A stretch of 64,000 bases of DNA from Alphaproteobacteria bacterium (GTDB lineage Bacteria; Pseudomonadota; Alphaproteobacteria; Rhodobacterales; Rhodobacteraceae), in the NCBI GenBank assembly GCA_030429105.1, contig JAUIDE010000001.1, positions 1 through 64,000 on the forward strand. Direction: 5' to 3'. Below are positions 36,708 through 44,266 of the stretch, piece after piece (within the stretch, counting starts at the first letter, position 1; every line of letters begins with the position of its first letter). The notes under the pieces were generated by a model that saw nothing but the letters and a program-made list of their open reading frames with translations, had not been told where the DNA came from and made no database searches. A program made the position numbers and the translations under genes.

Positions 36708-37367
36708 GTGAGTTTCCTGTCCCAACTCGAAGACCCGGATCGAGACCTGCTGCTTAGCGGCGGCCGGCGGCGGAACGTGGCCGACGGCGTGGCCCTCATC
36801 AACCACGGCGACAGCTCCACGGACGTCTTCTTCGTCATGTCGGGCGCGGCGATGGCCACGCTCGTCTCGGCTCAGGGGCATTTCATCGCCTACCGGACCA
36901 TCGGCCCGGGAGACATCTTCGGGGAGCTCGCGGCGCTTACCGGGTCGCCGCGCAACGCCTGGGTCCATGCGCGGGGCCCCACCGAGGTTTGCGTCATTCC
37001 CTATCCGAGCTTCGAGCGGAGCCTGTTCGAGCGGCCCGCCATTGCCGTGGCGCTCGCCCGGCATCTCTCCCGGATGGTCGCCGACCTGACGGAGCGGGTG
37101 TTCGAGCGCTCGGCCTTCGTCGTGCGCCAGCGCCTCGGCCGCGAGCTCGCCCGGCGCGCTGACCCCGCCGGAGACGGGGGGCGGATCGAGCGGCTCCCGC
37201 CGCATGCCGAGCTCGCCGCCTTCATCGGCACGCACAGGGAGGCGGTGACGAAGGAGCTGGCGGCCCTCGCGCGCGAGGGGCTGATCGCGAAGGAAGGCCG
37301 ATCCGTCAGCATCCCCTCAATGCGCCGGCTGCTCTCCGCCCTTTCGGAGGAGAGCGACTGGCGGTGA
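36708..37367 (+). CDS. Crp/Fnr family transcriptional regulator
   Basis: A regulator of 219 residues with a cyclic-nucleotide-binding domain (about 10-125), a dimer helix and a winged helix (HAELAAFIGTHREAVTKELAAL). The phosphate-binding cassette reads FGELAALTGSPRNAWVHA: the Glu and Arg that contact cAMP in E. coli CRP are kept, but the following Ser is Asn. No N-terminal Cys cluster exists, so it is not an iron-sulphur Fnr. A GTG at 36708 with GGGGGAAG upstream starts the gene. It lies 112 bp after the subtilase in the same direction, so it could read the signal of the nearby cyclase; this is inferred. Confidence 0.85.
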   Translation: MSFLSQLEDPDRDLLLSGGRRRNVADGVALINHGDSSTDVFFVMSGAAMATLVSAQGHFIAYRTIGPGDIFGELAALTGSPRNAWVHARGPTEVCVIPYPSFERSLFERPAIAVALARHLSRMVADLTERVFERSAFVVRQRLGRELARRADPAGDGGRIERLPPHAELAAFIGTHREAVTKELAALAREGLIAKEGRSVSIPSMRRLLSALSEESDWR

Positions 37368-37416
37368 GGCCGGCCGCAAGGCGCTGGCGTCCGGCGGCCG
37401 GGCCACGGCGTCGGGT

Positions 37417-38034
37417 TCAACCCTCTGCCGGAACGATCACCTGCGTCACGTACTCGTTCCGCCGCTTGTCGAACCGCTGAAAGTAGACCGGGGCGCCGGT
37501 CTGCGGCGAATGCCAGTAGGTGCGCCGCGAATAGGGGTCCTCGCAGACGACTTTCAGCGCCAGGCTTTCGCCCTCGGGCAGCGTGACGCGTTCCGCCGCC
37601 TCGACCGTGCAGGTTCGCGAGGCGTTCCAGGCGTCGCCCCGCTCGCTCCGTCCGGTGAAGCTCCAGGTCTTCGTGTTGCCGACGGCGAGCGGCCAGAGCG
37701 CGCCCTCCTCGGCGGTCACCGTCTGCGTCCCGCCCGCGCCGCCGCAGCCGCTCCAGCTCAGCGAGGGGCCGTAGCGCTCGCCCTCCGTCCAGACGCAGCC
37801 GGAGCTCGAGACGCCGCGATACCCGCCGGCGTCGATCTCCAACGAGACCTCCTCGATCTCGCCGCTCGCAAGATCGCGCGCGGCGTAGAGAAGCGCTCCG
37901 GGCGCCGGCGCCGGGTCGACCGTCTCCGAAAGAACGGTCGATGGAACTTCCGGTGCCGAAACGCAGGCCGCGAGCGCGGCCGCCATCGCGGCCGAGACTG
38001 TGAGTCGAATGGCGCCGATCATCCTTTTCTCCAT
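37417..38034 (-). CDS. Outer-membrane-type lipoprotein of unknown function
   Basis: A product of 205 residues with a lipoprotein signal: positively charged MEKRMIGAIRLTVSAAMAAALAAC, with LAAC as lipobox, followed by VSAPEV. The mature part is beta-rich with Trp/Gly-containing strands (YGPSLSWSGC, TKTWSFTG) and further Cys residues, which may form a disulphide. No named family was recognised. It converges on the Crp/Fnr gene with a 49-bp gap. It is the last protein-coding gene of the accessory region. Confidence 0.75.
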   Translation of the reverse strand: MEKRMIGAIRLTVSAAMAAALAACVSAPEVPSTVLSETVDPAPAPGALLYAARDLASGEIEEVSLEIDAGGYRGVSSSGCVWTEGERYGPSLSWSGCGGAGGTQTVTAEEGALWPLAVGNTKTWSFTGRSERGDAWNASRTCTVEAAERVTLPEGESLALKVVCEDPYSRRTYWHSPQTGAPVYFQRFDKRRNEYVTQVIVPAEG

Positions 38035-38350
38035 GGGTTGGTTGGCAGTGAGGCGCAGGCTGCGCGAGATTCGCGGCGCGATCAGTGGCGCGCGCCACCT
38101 CCCGGTCTGCGCCTCTCCCCTCGCTTCGGCCTCGGGCGCGGACAGTCGCGCTTCCGCCCGATAAAGGCTGCGCCAAGCCGCGCTTTGCTCGTTCTTCCGC
38201 GACGACCGACGCCGCCGCGAGGGCTATGGCGGCGCTTCCGCGACCTGACGGCAAGGCCGGGGCGCTTTCCCGTCTGCGTCCGTGTCGGGCGAAGTCCAAG
38301 CGCGCGCCGTCGCACGCCTCGCGGTCCTTTCCGTCGGTGACCTGAGCCCC

Positions 38351-38509
38351 TGAACTTCCGCCAAGTTTTGGTAGCGTCCGTCTCAGGGAGGGAGACGGAG
38401 GATTAAACGATCGAGGTTCAGCGAGGAGCAGCTGATCGCGGTCCTGAAGGAACAGGAGAGCGGTGTAGCGACGGCGGACGTTTGCCGACGACACGGGATC
38501 AGCAGCGCG
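38351..38509 (+). mobile_element. IS3-family remnant: left end and truncated orfA
   Basis: From ATT at 38402 the frame reads KRSRFSEEQLIAVLKEQESGVATADVCRRHGISSA, the classical N terminus of IS3-family OrfA helix-turn-helix transposase subunits. The expected ATG is ATT, and similarity stops abruptly after 38509. The 50 bp before it, beginning TGAACTTCCGCC, probably represent the left terminal region. The unit is non-functional. The remainder of the 38035-38605 interval shows no other gene. Confidence 0.8.
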
Positions 38510-38571
38510 CCGCCTCGAGCCCGTGTCATATCCGTTCTGGCCGGACATGTCCCTGTCGCTGCATCAGCCTG

Positions 38572-38596
38572 CGCGGGCCCGTGGCCTACGGGTCCG
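38572..38596 (-). terminator. Stem-loop downstream of guaA
   Basis: GCGGACCCGT and ACGGGCCCGC (minus-strand reading, one mismatch) form a 10-bp stem with a five-base loop 10 bp after the guaA stop. There is no U-tract. Confidence 0.5.
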
Positions 38597-38605
38597 CAGC
38601 CTCCC

Positions 38606-40165
38606 TCACTCCCACTCGATCGTCCCTGGCGGCTTCGAGGTGATGTCGTAGGTGACGCGGTTGATGCCCGTCACTTCGTTGATGATCCGCGTCGCCGTCT
38701 CCCCGAGGAAGTCGTGGGAGAACGGGTAGTAATCCGCCGTCATCCCGTCCACCGAGGTGACGGCGCGGAGCGCGCAGGCGTAGTCGTAGGTCCGCCCGTC
38801 GCCCATCACGCCGACCGTCCGCACGGGCAGGAGCGCAACGAAAGCCTGCCAGATCTCGTCATAGAGGCCGTGCCGCCGGACCTGGTCGATGAACACCGCA
38901 TCCGCCCGCCGAAGGATCGCCAGCTTCTCCTCCGTCACTTCCCCGGGGCAGCGGATGGCGAGGCCGGGGCCGGGGAAGGGGTGGCGGCCGACGAAGCTCT
39001 CCGGGAGCCCCAGCTCCCGCCCGAGCGCGCGCACCTCGTCCTTGAAGAGCTCGCGCAGCGGCTCCACCAGCTTCATGTCCATCTTTTCCGGCAGGCCGCC
39101 GACATTGTGATGGCTCTTGATGGTGACGGAGGGGCCGCCGGAGAAGCTCACGCTCTCGATCACGTCCGGATAGAGCGTGCCCTGGGCGAGGAACCTCGCG
39201 CCCCCCGCCGCCTTCGCGTGATGGTCGAAGACATCGATGAAGAGCCGCCCGATCGTCTTCCGCTTCGTCTCCGGGTCCGTCACGCCCTTCAGCGCGGAGA
39301 GAAAGCGCGGGCCCTCGTCCGCATGGATCAGAGGAATGTTGTAATGGTCGCGGAACATGGAGACGACCTGCTCGGCCTCCCCCTCCCGCATCAGGCCGGT
39401 GTCGACGAAGACGCAGGTCAGCCGGTCCCCGATCGCCTCGTGGATCAGCACGGCGGCGACGGAGGAATCGACGCCCCCCGAGAGGCCGCAGAGCACCCGC
39501 TCCTCCCCCACCTGCGCCCGGATCGCCTCCACCGCCTGCTCGCGATAGGCGGCCATCGTCCAGTCCCCCGTGAAGCCCGCGAGCCTCACGAAATTGGCGT
39601 AGAGCCGCCCGCCCATCGGCGTGTGATGCACTTCGGGGTGGAATTGCACGGCGTAGAAGCGGCGCGCCGGGTCCGCCACGATGGCGAAGGGCGCGTTGGG
39701 GGAGGCGCCATAGACCTCGAAGCCCGGCGCGATCTCCGCCACATGGTCCCCGTGGCTCATCCAGACCTGCTCGCGCCCCGCTTCGAACCAGCCGTCGAGG
39801 AGGTCGAGCGCGCCCCGCCGCTCCACATAGGCGCGGCCGAATTCCGCCGTGCCCTGTCCACGCTCCACCCGCCCGCCGAGCATCTGCATCATTGCCTGCT
39901 GGCCGTAGCAGATGCCGAGGACGGGCACGCCGAGGGAGAAAACACGCTCCGGCGGGCGCGGGCTCCCCTCGTCGATCACCGAGGCGGGGCCGCCGGAGAG
40001 GATCACGGCCTTCGGCGCGAAGGCGTCGAGGAAGGCGTCGTCCACCCGGTTGAACGGGTGGATCTCGCAATAGACGTTCAGCTCCCTCAGGCGCCGCGCG
40101 ATGAGCTGCGTGACCTGGCTGCCGAAGTCGATGATGAGGAGGCGGTCATGGGCGGGCGCTGTCAT
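38606..40165 (-). CDS. guaA: GMP synthase (glutamine-hydrolysing)
   Basis: An enzyme of 519 residues that converts XMP to GMP. The N-terminal class I amidotransferase has [14 protein letters not shown] with the nucleophilic Cys and [10 protein letters not shown] with the His-Glu pair. The ATP pyrophosphatase domain has the P-loop [14 protein letters not shown], and the C terminus ends with [10 protein letters not shown] as in the family. The start at 40165 fits the family N terminus ([10 protein letters not shown]). It bounds the accessory region on the right. Confidence 0.97.
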   Translation of the reverse strand: MTAPAHDRLLIIDFGSQVTQLIARRLRELNVYCEIHPFNRVDDAFLDAFAPKAVILSGGPASVIDEGSPRPPERVFSLGVPVLGICYGQQAMMQMLGGRVERGQGTAEFGRAYVERRGALDLLDGWFEAGREQVWMSHGDHVAEIAPGFEVYGASPNAPFAIVADPARRFYAVQFHPEVHHTPMGGRLYANFVRLAGFTGDWTMAAYREQAVEAIRAQVGEERVLCGLSGGVDSSVAAVLIHEAIGDRLTCVFVDTGLMREGEAEQVVSMFRDHYNIPLIHADEGPRFLSALKGVTDPETKRKTIGRLFIDVFDHHAKAAGGARFLAQGTLYPDVIESVSFSGGPSVTIKSHHNVGGLPEKMDMKLVEPLRELFKDEVRALGRELGLPESFVGRHPFPGPGLAIRCPGEVTEEKLAILRRADAVFIDQVRRHGLYDEIWQAFVALLPVRTVGVMGDGRTYDYACALRAVTSVDGMTADYYPFSHDFLGETATRIINEVTGINRVTYDITSKPPGTIEWE

Positions 40166-40268
40166 GTCCGGGGCATAGGCGCAGGCCCGGATTCGCGCAA
40201 GCGGGGCGGGGCGTTTCAAGCGGCGCGCCCGCGCCATTCCGCGCCCGACTGGCCGGGCGTTTCGGGGT

Positions 40269-40292
40269 GCGGCCCGGGTCGCCCCGGGCCGC
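40269..40292 (-). terminator. Stem-loop after the pyrimidine/hydantoin transporter operon
   Basis: GCGGCCCGGG and CCCGGGCCGC form a perfect 10-bp stem with a four-base loop just after the stop of the binding-protein gene at 40306. There is no U-tract. The arms resemble those of the hairpin at 13603-13627. Confidence 0.5.
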
Positions 40293-40305
40293 CTGCTTCG
40301 CGCTC

Positions 40306-41286
40306 TCAGAGCGCCTTGTCGGAAATCGCGTGCGTCCAGGCTCCTTCCGGGGCCTTGGAGATCACCGGGTCCGAGCCGCCGGAGAGAAGGCTCTTAACCG
40401 TCCGCTCATAGGCCGCGGGGTCGAGCGCGCCGGAGGAGCCGGCGGTGAGCTTCGCCACCTCGCCCATCATCCGCTTCTGGTGCTTCTCGGTCTGCGCGCC
40501 GGTCGCGTCGTTCTCCAGCACGATCTCCGCCGCCTCGTCGGGGTTCGCCTCGGCGTATTTCCAGCCCTTCATCGAGGCGCGGACGAAGCGGACCATCTTG
40601 TCGGCGAAGGCCGGGTCCGCGAGGTTCTGTTCGAGCACATAGAGCCCGTCCTCCAGCGTCGCGACGCCCTGATCCTCATACTTGAAGACGGTCAGATCGT
40701 CCGGGCTGATGCCGGCGTCGATGATCTGCCAGTATTCGTTGTAGGTCATGGTGGAGACGCAGTCGGCCTGCTTGTTCAGGATCGGGTCGACATTGAAGCC
40801 CTGCTTCAGAACCGTCACCCCGTCCGCCCCGCCTTCGGTCGGAAGGCCGAGCTGCGCCATCCACGAAAGGAACGGGAATTCGTTGCCGAAGAACCAGACG
40901 CCGAGCGTCTTGCCCTTGAAGTCGGCGGGCGTGGCGATGCCGGTGTCCTTCCGGCAGGTCAGCATCATGCCAGAGGAGGTGAAGGGCTGCGCGATGTTCA
41001 CAAGCGGCAGGCCCTTCTCCCGCGCGGCGAGCGCGGCGGGCATCCATTCGACGATCACATCGGCCCCGCCGCCCGCGATCACCTGCGGCGGCGCGATGTC
41101 CGGCCCGCCGGGGAGGATTTCGACGTCGAGATTCTCCTCCTCGTAGAAGCCCTTGTCCTTGGCGACGTAATAGCCCGCGAACTGGGCCTGCGTGACCCAT
41201 TTCAGCTGGAGCGTCACCTTGTCCGCCGCGTGTGCGGCGCCGGCGGCGAAGATCGCCGCGACGGCAGTCAGCATCAGTTTCTTCAT
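40306..41286 (-). CDS. ABC transporter substrate-binding protein, NMT1/THI5-like
   Basis: A periplasmic binding protein of 326 residues with the signal peptide [50 protein letters not shown] is the hallmark of the NMT1/THI5-like family that binds pyrimidine-like ligands. AGGAGAGG precedes the ATG at 41286. Genes of this type beside dihydropyrimidinase usually serve uptake of pyrimidines, hydantoins or their derivatives, so such a ligand is likely. It is last in the operon. Confidence 0.92.
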   Translation of the reverse strand: MKKLMLTAVAAIFAAGAAHAADKVTLQLKWVTQAQFAGYYVAKDKGFYEEENLDVEILPGGPDIAPPQVIAGGGADVIVEWMPAALAAREKGLPLVNIAQPFTSSGMMLTCRKDTGIATPADFKGKTLGVWFFGNEFPFLSWMAQLGLPTEGGADGVTVLKQGFNVDPILNKQADCVSTMTYNEYWQIIDAGISPDDLTVFKYEDQGVATLEDGLYVLEQNLADPAFADKMVRFVRASMKGWKYAEANPDEAAEIVLENDATGAQTEKHQKRMMGEVAKLTAGSSGALDPAAYERTVKSLLSGGSDPVISKAPEGAWTHAISDKAL

Positions 41287-41318
41287 TTCGCCTCTCCTGT
41301 CGTTGAAAACGCGCCCGC

Positions 41319-42152
41319 CTATCCCCTTTGCGACGGGTGCCAGAACGTGACGGCTCGTTCGATGGCCGCCACAATGCCATAGAAGGCGGAGCCCGCAAGC
41401 GCCGCCACAGCGATCTCGGCCCAGACCATGTCCACATTCATCCGCCCGACCTCGGTGGAGATGCGGAACCCCATGCCGACGATGGGCGTGCCGAAGAATT
41501 CCGCCACGATGGCGCCGATGAGCGCGAGCGTCGTGCAGATCTTCAGGCCGTTGAACAGGAAGGGCGCCGCCGCCGGGAGCCGCAGGCGCAGCAGCGTCTG
41601 GCCGTAGGAGGCGGCGTAGGTCCGCATCAGGTCCCGCTGCATCGCTTCCGCCGCGGAAAGGCCGGCGACGGTGTTCACCAGCATCGGGAAGAAGCACATG
41701 ATGGCGACGACGGCGGCCTTGGACTGCCAGTCGAACCCGAACCACATCACCATGATCGGCGCGACGCCGACGATGGGGAGCGCGGCGGCGAGGTTGCCGA
41801 CGGGGAGGAGCCCCGCCTTCAGGAAGGGCGAGCGGTCTATCGCCAGCGCGGTCAGGAAGCCCGCGCCGCAGCCGATGGCGTAGCCTGCGATCACGCCGCG
41901 GAAGGTCTGCACGAAATCCGCCCAGAGGATCGGTGTCGAGCCCGCGAAGCGCGCCGCGATGGCGGAGGGCGGGGGGAGGAGGACGGGGGAAATGCCGAAG
42001 CCCCGCACCGCGGCTTCCCAGAGCGCCAGCAGCGTCGCCCCGAAAATGAGCGGCGCGAGCCAGCGCGCGGCCTTAGTGCGCCGCGAAAGCCAGACATTCG
42101 CGCCCCAGGCCCCGAGCCAGAGCGCGAGCGCGAGGAGGACCCATCCGCTCAC
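41319..42152 (-). CDS. ABC transporter permease (SsuC/TauC type), second
   Basis: An inner-membrane permease of 277 residues with about six membrane segments. The typical cytoplasmic EAA loop is GLSAAEAMQRDLMRTYAASYGQTLLRLRLPAAAPFLFNGL. The GTG at 42152 overlaps the stop of the other permease (GTGA); the track's 534-residue ORF fuses a shadow of that gene. Together the two permeases probably form a heterodimeric channel. Confidence 0.9.
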   Translation of the reverse strand: MSGWVLLALALWLGAWGANVWLSRRTKAARWLAPLIFGATLLALWEAAVRGFGISPVLLPPPSAIAARFAGSTPILWADFVQTFRGVIAGYAIGCGAGFLTALAIDRSPFLKAGLLPVGNLAAALPIVGVAPIMVMWFGFDWQSKAAVVAIMCFFPMLVNTVAGLSAAEAMQRDLMRTYAASYGQTLLRLRLPAAAPFLFNGLKICTTLALIGAIVAEFFGTPIVGMGFRISTEVGRMNVDMVWAEIAVAALAGSAFYGIVAAIERAVTFWHPSQRG

Positions 42153-43006
42153 GCCCGCCGCCCCCGGAGCGCGAGCCGCTCGACGAGCCCGATGGCCGGC
42201 ACCAGCGCGCCCGCCATAACGGCGGCGGCGATCAGCGCGGCCCAGATCATCATCGTCTGCCCATAATAGGAGCCGTTGAGCAGCCGCGCGCCGATCCCGC
42301 CGCCCTGGCTGAGCGTCATCTCCGCCACGATGGCGCCGACGAGGGAGGCGGCGACGCCGACCTTCATCGAAGCGAAGAGATAGGGGAAGGAGGCGGGGAG
42401 GCGGAGCTTCAGATAGGTCTGGACCGTGCTGGCGGAGTAGGTGCGCATCAGGTCCACCTGCATCGCATCCGCCGCGCGGAGCCCCTTCACCATGCCGACG
42501 GTGACAGGGAAGAAGCTGAGATACATCGAGATCATCGCCTTGGCCGCGAGGCCCGATATGCCGGCGGCGTTCAGCACCACGATCATCATCGGCGCGATGG
42601 CGAGGATCGGGATGGTCTGGCTCGCGATGATCCAGGGCATGACGGAAAGGCCGGTCGTCCGGCTCGCCGTGATGGCGACGGCGAGCGCGACGCCGAGGAT
42701 CGTGCCGAAGGCGAAGCCGAGGAGGGTGGAGGAAAGCGTCACCCAGGCATGCCAGACGAGGGAGCGCTTCGACGTGGGGTTCGTCTCCACCACCGTCTTC
42801 CAGAGCTCCGCCGCCACCTGATGAGGGGCGGGCAGCATCGGCCGCTCCTGCGCCATGGTCTTCGGCACGATCTCCGCGAAGGTGATCGTCACCCCCGCCC
42901 GCTCCGCCTGATCCCGCTCCCATTGCGCGTTGAGGAGCACGGCGCCGGCATACCAGGCGGCGAGGAGGCCGAGGAGGATGGTGAGGACGGGGAGGAGGCG
43001 GGTCAT
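42149..43006 (-). CDS. ABC transporter permease (SsuC/TauC type), first
   Basis: A permease of 285 residues homologous to its downstream partner. The EAA loop is GLRAADAMQVDLMRTYSASTVQTYLKLRLPASFPYLF. The N-terminal membrane helix (LLPVLTILLGLLAAWYAGAVLL) is followed by a long periplasmic stretch of about 60 residues. The ATG at 43006 fits the membrane start; the track adds 28 non-family residues that run across the winged-helix gene end. It follows that small gene by 5 bp. Confidence 0.9.
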   Translation of the reverse strand: MTRLLPVLTILLGLLAAWYAGAVLLNAQWERDQAERAGVTITFAEIVPKTMAQERPMLPAPHQVAAELWKTVVETNPTSKRSLVWHAWVTLSSTLLGFAFGTILGVALAVAITASRTTGLSVMPWIIASQTIPILAIAPMMIVVLNAAGISGLAAKAMISMYLSFFPVTVGMVKGLRAADAMQVDLMRTYSASTVQTYLKLRLPASFPYLFASMKVGVAASLVGAIVAEMTLSQGGGIGARLLNGSYYGQTMMIWAALIAAAVMAGALVPAIGLVERLALRGRRA

Positions 43007-43011
43007 GGAGG

Positions 43012-43251
43012 TTAGACTGTAAGCCTCCACTTCCGCGGCGACTTCAGCTTTGCTAGCTTCTTCTCCTGTTGAAGAACCTGTCCAGCCCAACGCATCTCAT
43101 ACTGCCAACGATAAAACAGATCGCCTGATGCCTTGAGATCGGTTTCGTGATCGCGCCAGATGATCTTTGCAATCTCAACTACGGAGCCTTCTCCTCCGAG
43201 TTCCTTTAGCGCTTCATAGACCCACTGCTTCAAGTCTTCGCGATCCGCCAT
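43012..43251 (-). CDS. Small winged-helix-like protein inserted in transporter operon
   Basis: A protein of 79 residues, MADREDLKQWVYEALKELGG then VVEIAKIIW and a C-terminal SPRKWRLTV. Helix-helix-helix-wing spacing and the closing aromatic strand resemble the N-terminal winged helix of Mrr-type restriction proteins, but no nuclease domain is present. Codon use is less GC-rich than that of the flanking ABC genes. It is positioned between the ATPase and permease genes, which are normally adjacent, so it looks inserted. A DNA-binding or autoregulatory role is inferred. Confidence 0.6.
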   Translation of the reverse strand: MADREDLKQWVYEALKELGGEGSVVEIAKIIWRDHETDLKASGDLFYRWQYEMRWAGQVLQQEKKLAKLKSPRKWRLTV

Positions 43252-43254
43252 GTC

Positions 43255-43497
43255 TCAGACCTCACTGCCTTGCGTCGAGATTAACTCTTCTTGGAGCCGC
43301 GCTGCCAAGTCCACGAAGCTCAGCAAGCGATGAACGTCAAATAGCCGCCCGGGAATTAAGGCCGTCGCACGAGTCCGGCGCGCCGCGCCTTGCTCGAAAA
43401 ATTTCGAAATTTTCAAAAACCCTATGGAATCAAGGCCCCGCGCCCGATTTCCATGGAAATCCGCCGCTCCGGGCCCCTCTCCCCCCTCAATCCTCAT
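43255..43497 (-). pseudogene. Possible gene remnant upstream of winged-helix gene
   Basis: The frame is open for 80 codons, but only the last 35 (GRLFDVHRLLSFVDLAARLQEELIS) look protein-like. The proximal part overlaps the ABC ATPase end and an AT palindrome. It ends 3 bp before the winged-helix ATG, so it may be the tail of a lost partner gene. No family was recognised. Confidence 0.3.
43398..43413. promoter_or_regulatory. 16-bp AT-rich perfect palindrome, possible operator
   Basis: AAAATTTCGAAATTTT is a perfect palindrome, striking against the GC-rich background. It lies 147 bp upstream of the winged-helix gene. An autoregulatory operator for that gene is plausible but unproven. Confidence 0.5.
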
Positions 43498-44266
43498 AAC
43501 TGTGCCCCGCCCGTAGCCCCTCCCGCACCCGCGCCGCCACCGCCAGAAACTCGGGCGTCTCGCGGATGTCGAGCGGCCGTTCGCGGGGCAGGGGGCTTTC
43601 GATCACGTCGATGATCCGGCCGGGGCGCGGGCTCATCACCACGATGCGGGTGGAGAGGTAGACCGCCTCGGGGATCGAATGGGTGACGAAGCAGATCGTC
43701 TTGCCGGTGCGCGCCCAGAGGGCGAGGAGCTGCTCGTTCAGATGGTCCCGCACGATCTCGTCCAGCGCGCCGAAGGGCTCGTCCATCAGCAGGAGGTCGG
43801 CGTCATAGGCCAGCGCCCGCGCTATGCTGGCGCGCTGCTGCATGCCTCCCGAAAGCTGCCAGGGATATTTCCGCTCGAACTGCGAGAGATCGACGAGCGA
43901 GAGCACGCGCCTCACCCGCTCGTCCTGCTCCGCCCGGCCCATGCCGATGATCTCCAGCGGCAGGCGGATGTTCCCGCCGATGGTCCGCCACGGATAGAGC
44001 GAGGCGGCCTGAAAAACGTAGCCATAGGCCCGCGCCTTCCGCGCCGCCTCCGGGGAGACGCCGTTGACGGTGATGGAGCCTCCGGTCGGCTGCTCGAGGT
44101 CCGCGATCACGCGGAGGAAGGTCGTCTTCCCGCAGCCCGAAGGCCCGATGAAGGAGACGAAATCCCCCTTCGCCACGTCGAGATCGACGTTCGAGAGCGC
44201 ATGGACCGGGCCGTCGTTGGTCTCGAAGACGAGGTTGAGGCCGGAGGCGGAGACGGCTGGGCCCAT
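43487..44266 (-). CDS. ABC transporter ATP-binding protein (SsuB/TauB type)
   Basis: The ATPase of the pyrimidine/hydantoin-type importer, 259 residues. Walker A is GPSGCGKTT, the signature is LSGGMQQRASIARAL, Walker B is LLLMDEPFGALDE and the H-loop is CFVTHSIPEAV. Proteins of the nitrate/sulfonate/taurine class pair with NMT1-like binding proteins. Its ATG shares one base with the stop of the dihydropyrimidinase gene, so the enzyme and transporter are one operon. Confidence 0.93.
   Translation of the reverse strand: MGPAVSASGLNLVFETNDGPVHALSNVDLDVAKGDFVSFIGPSGCGKTTFLRVIADLEQPTGGSITVNGVSPEAARKARAYGYVFQAASLYPWRTIGGNIRLPLEIIGMGRAEQDERVRRVLSLVDLSQFERKYPWQLSGGMQQRASIARALAYDADLLLMDEPFGALDEIVRDHLNEQLLALWARTGKTICFVTHSIPEAVYLSTRIVVMSPRPGRIIDVIESPLPRERPLDIRETPEFLAVAARVREGLRAGHSYED

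Noticed and set aside
38082-38345. Two small overlapping ORFs between the lipoprotein gene and the IS remnant
   Set aside because: Arg/Ser/Ala-rich frames on both strands with no ribosome site or protein-like pattern; treated as non-coding.
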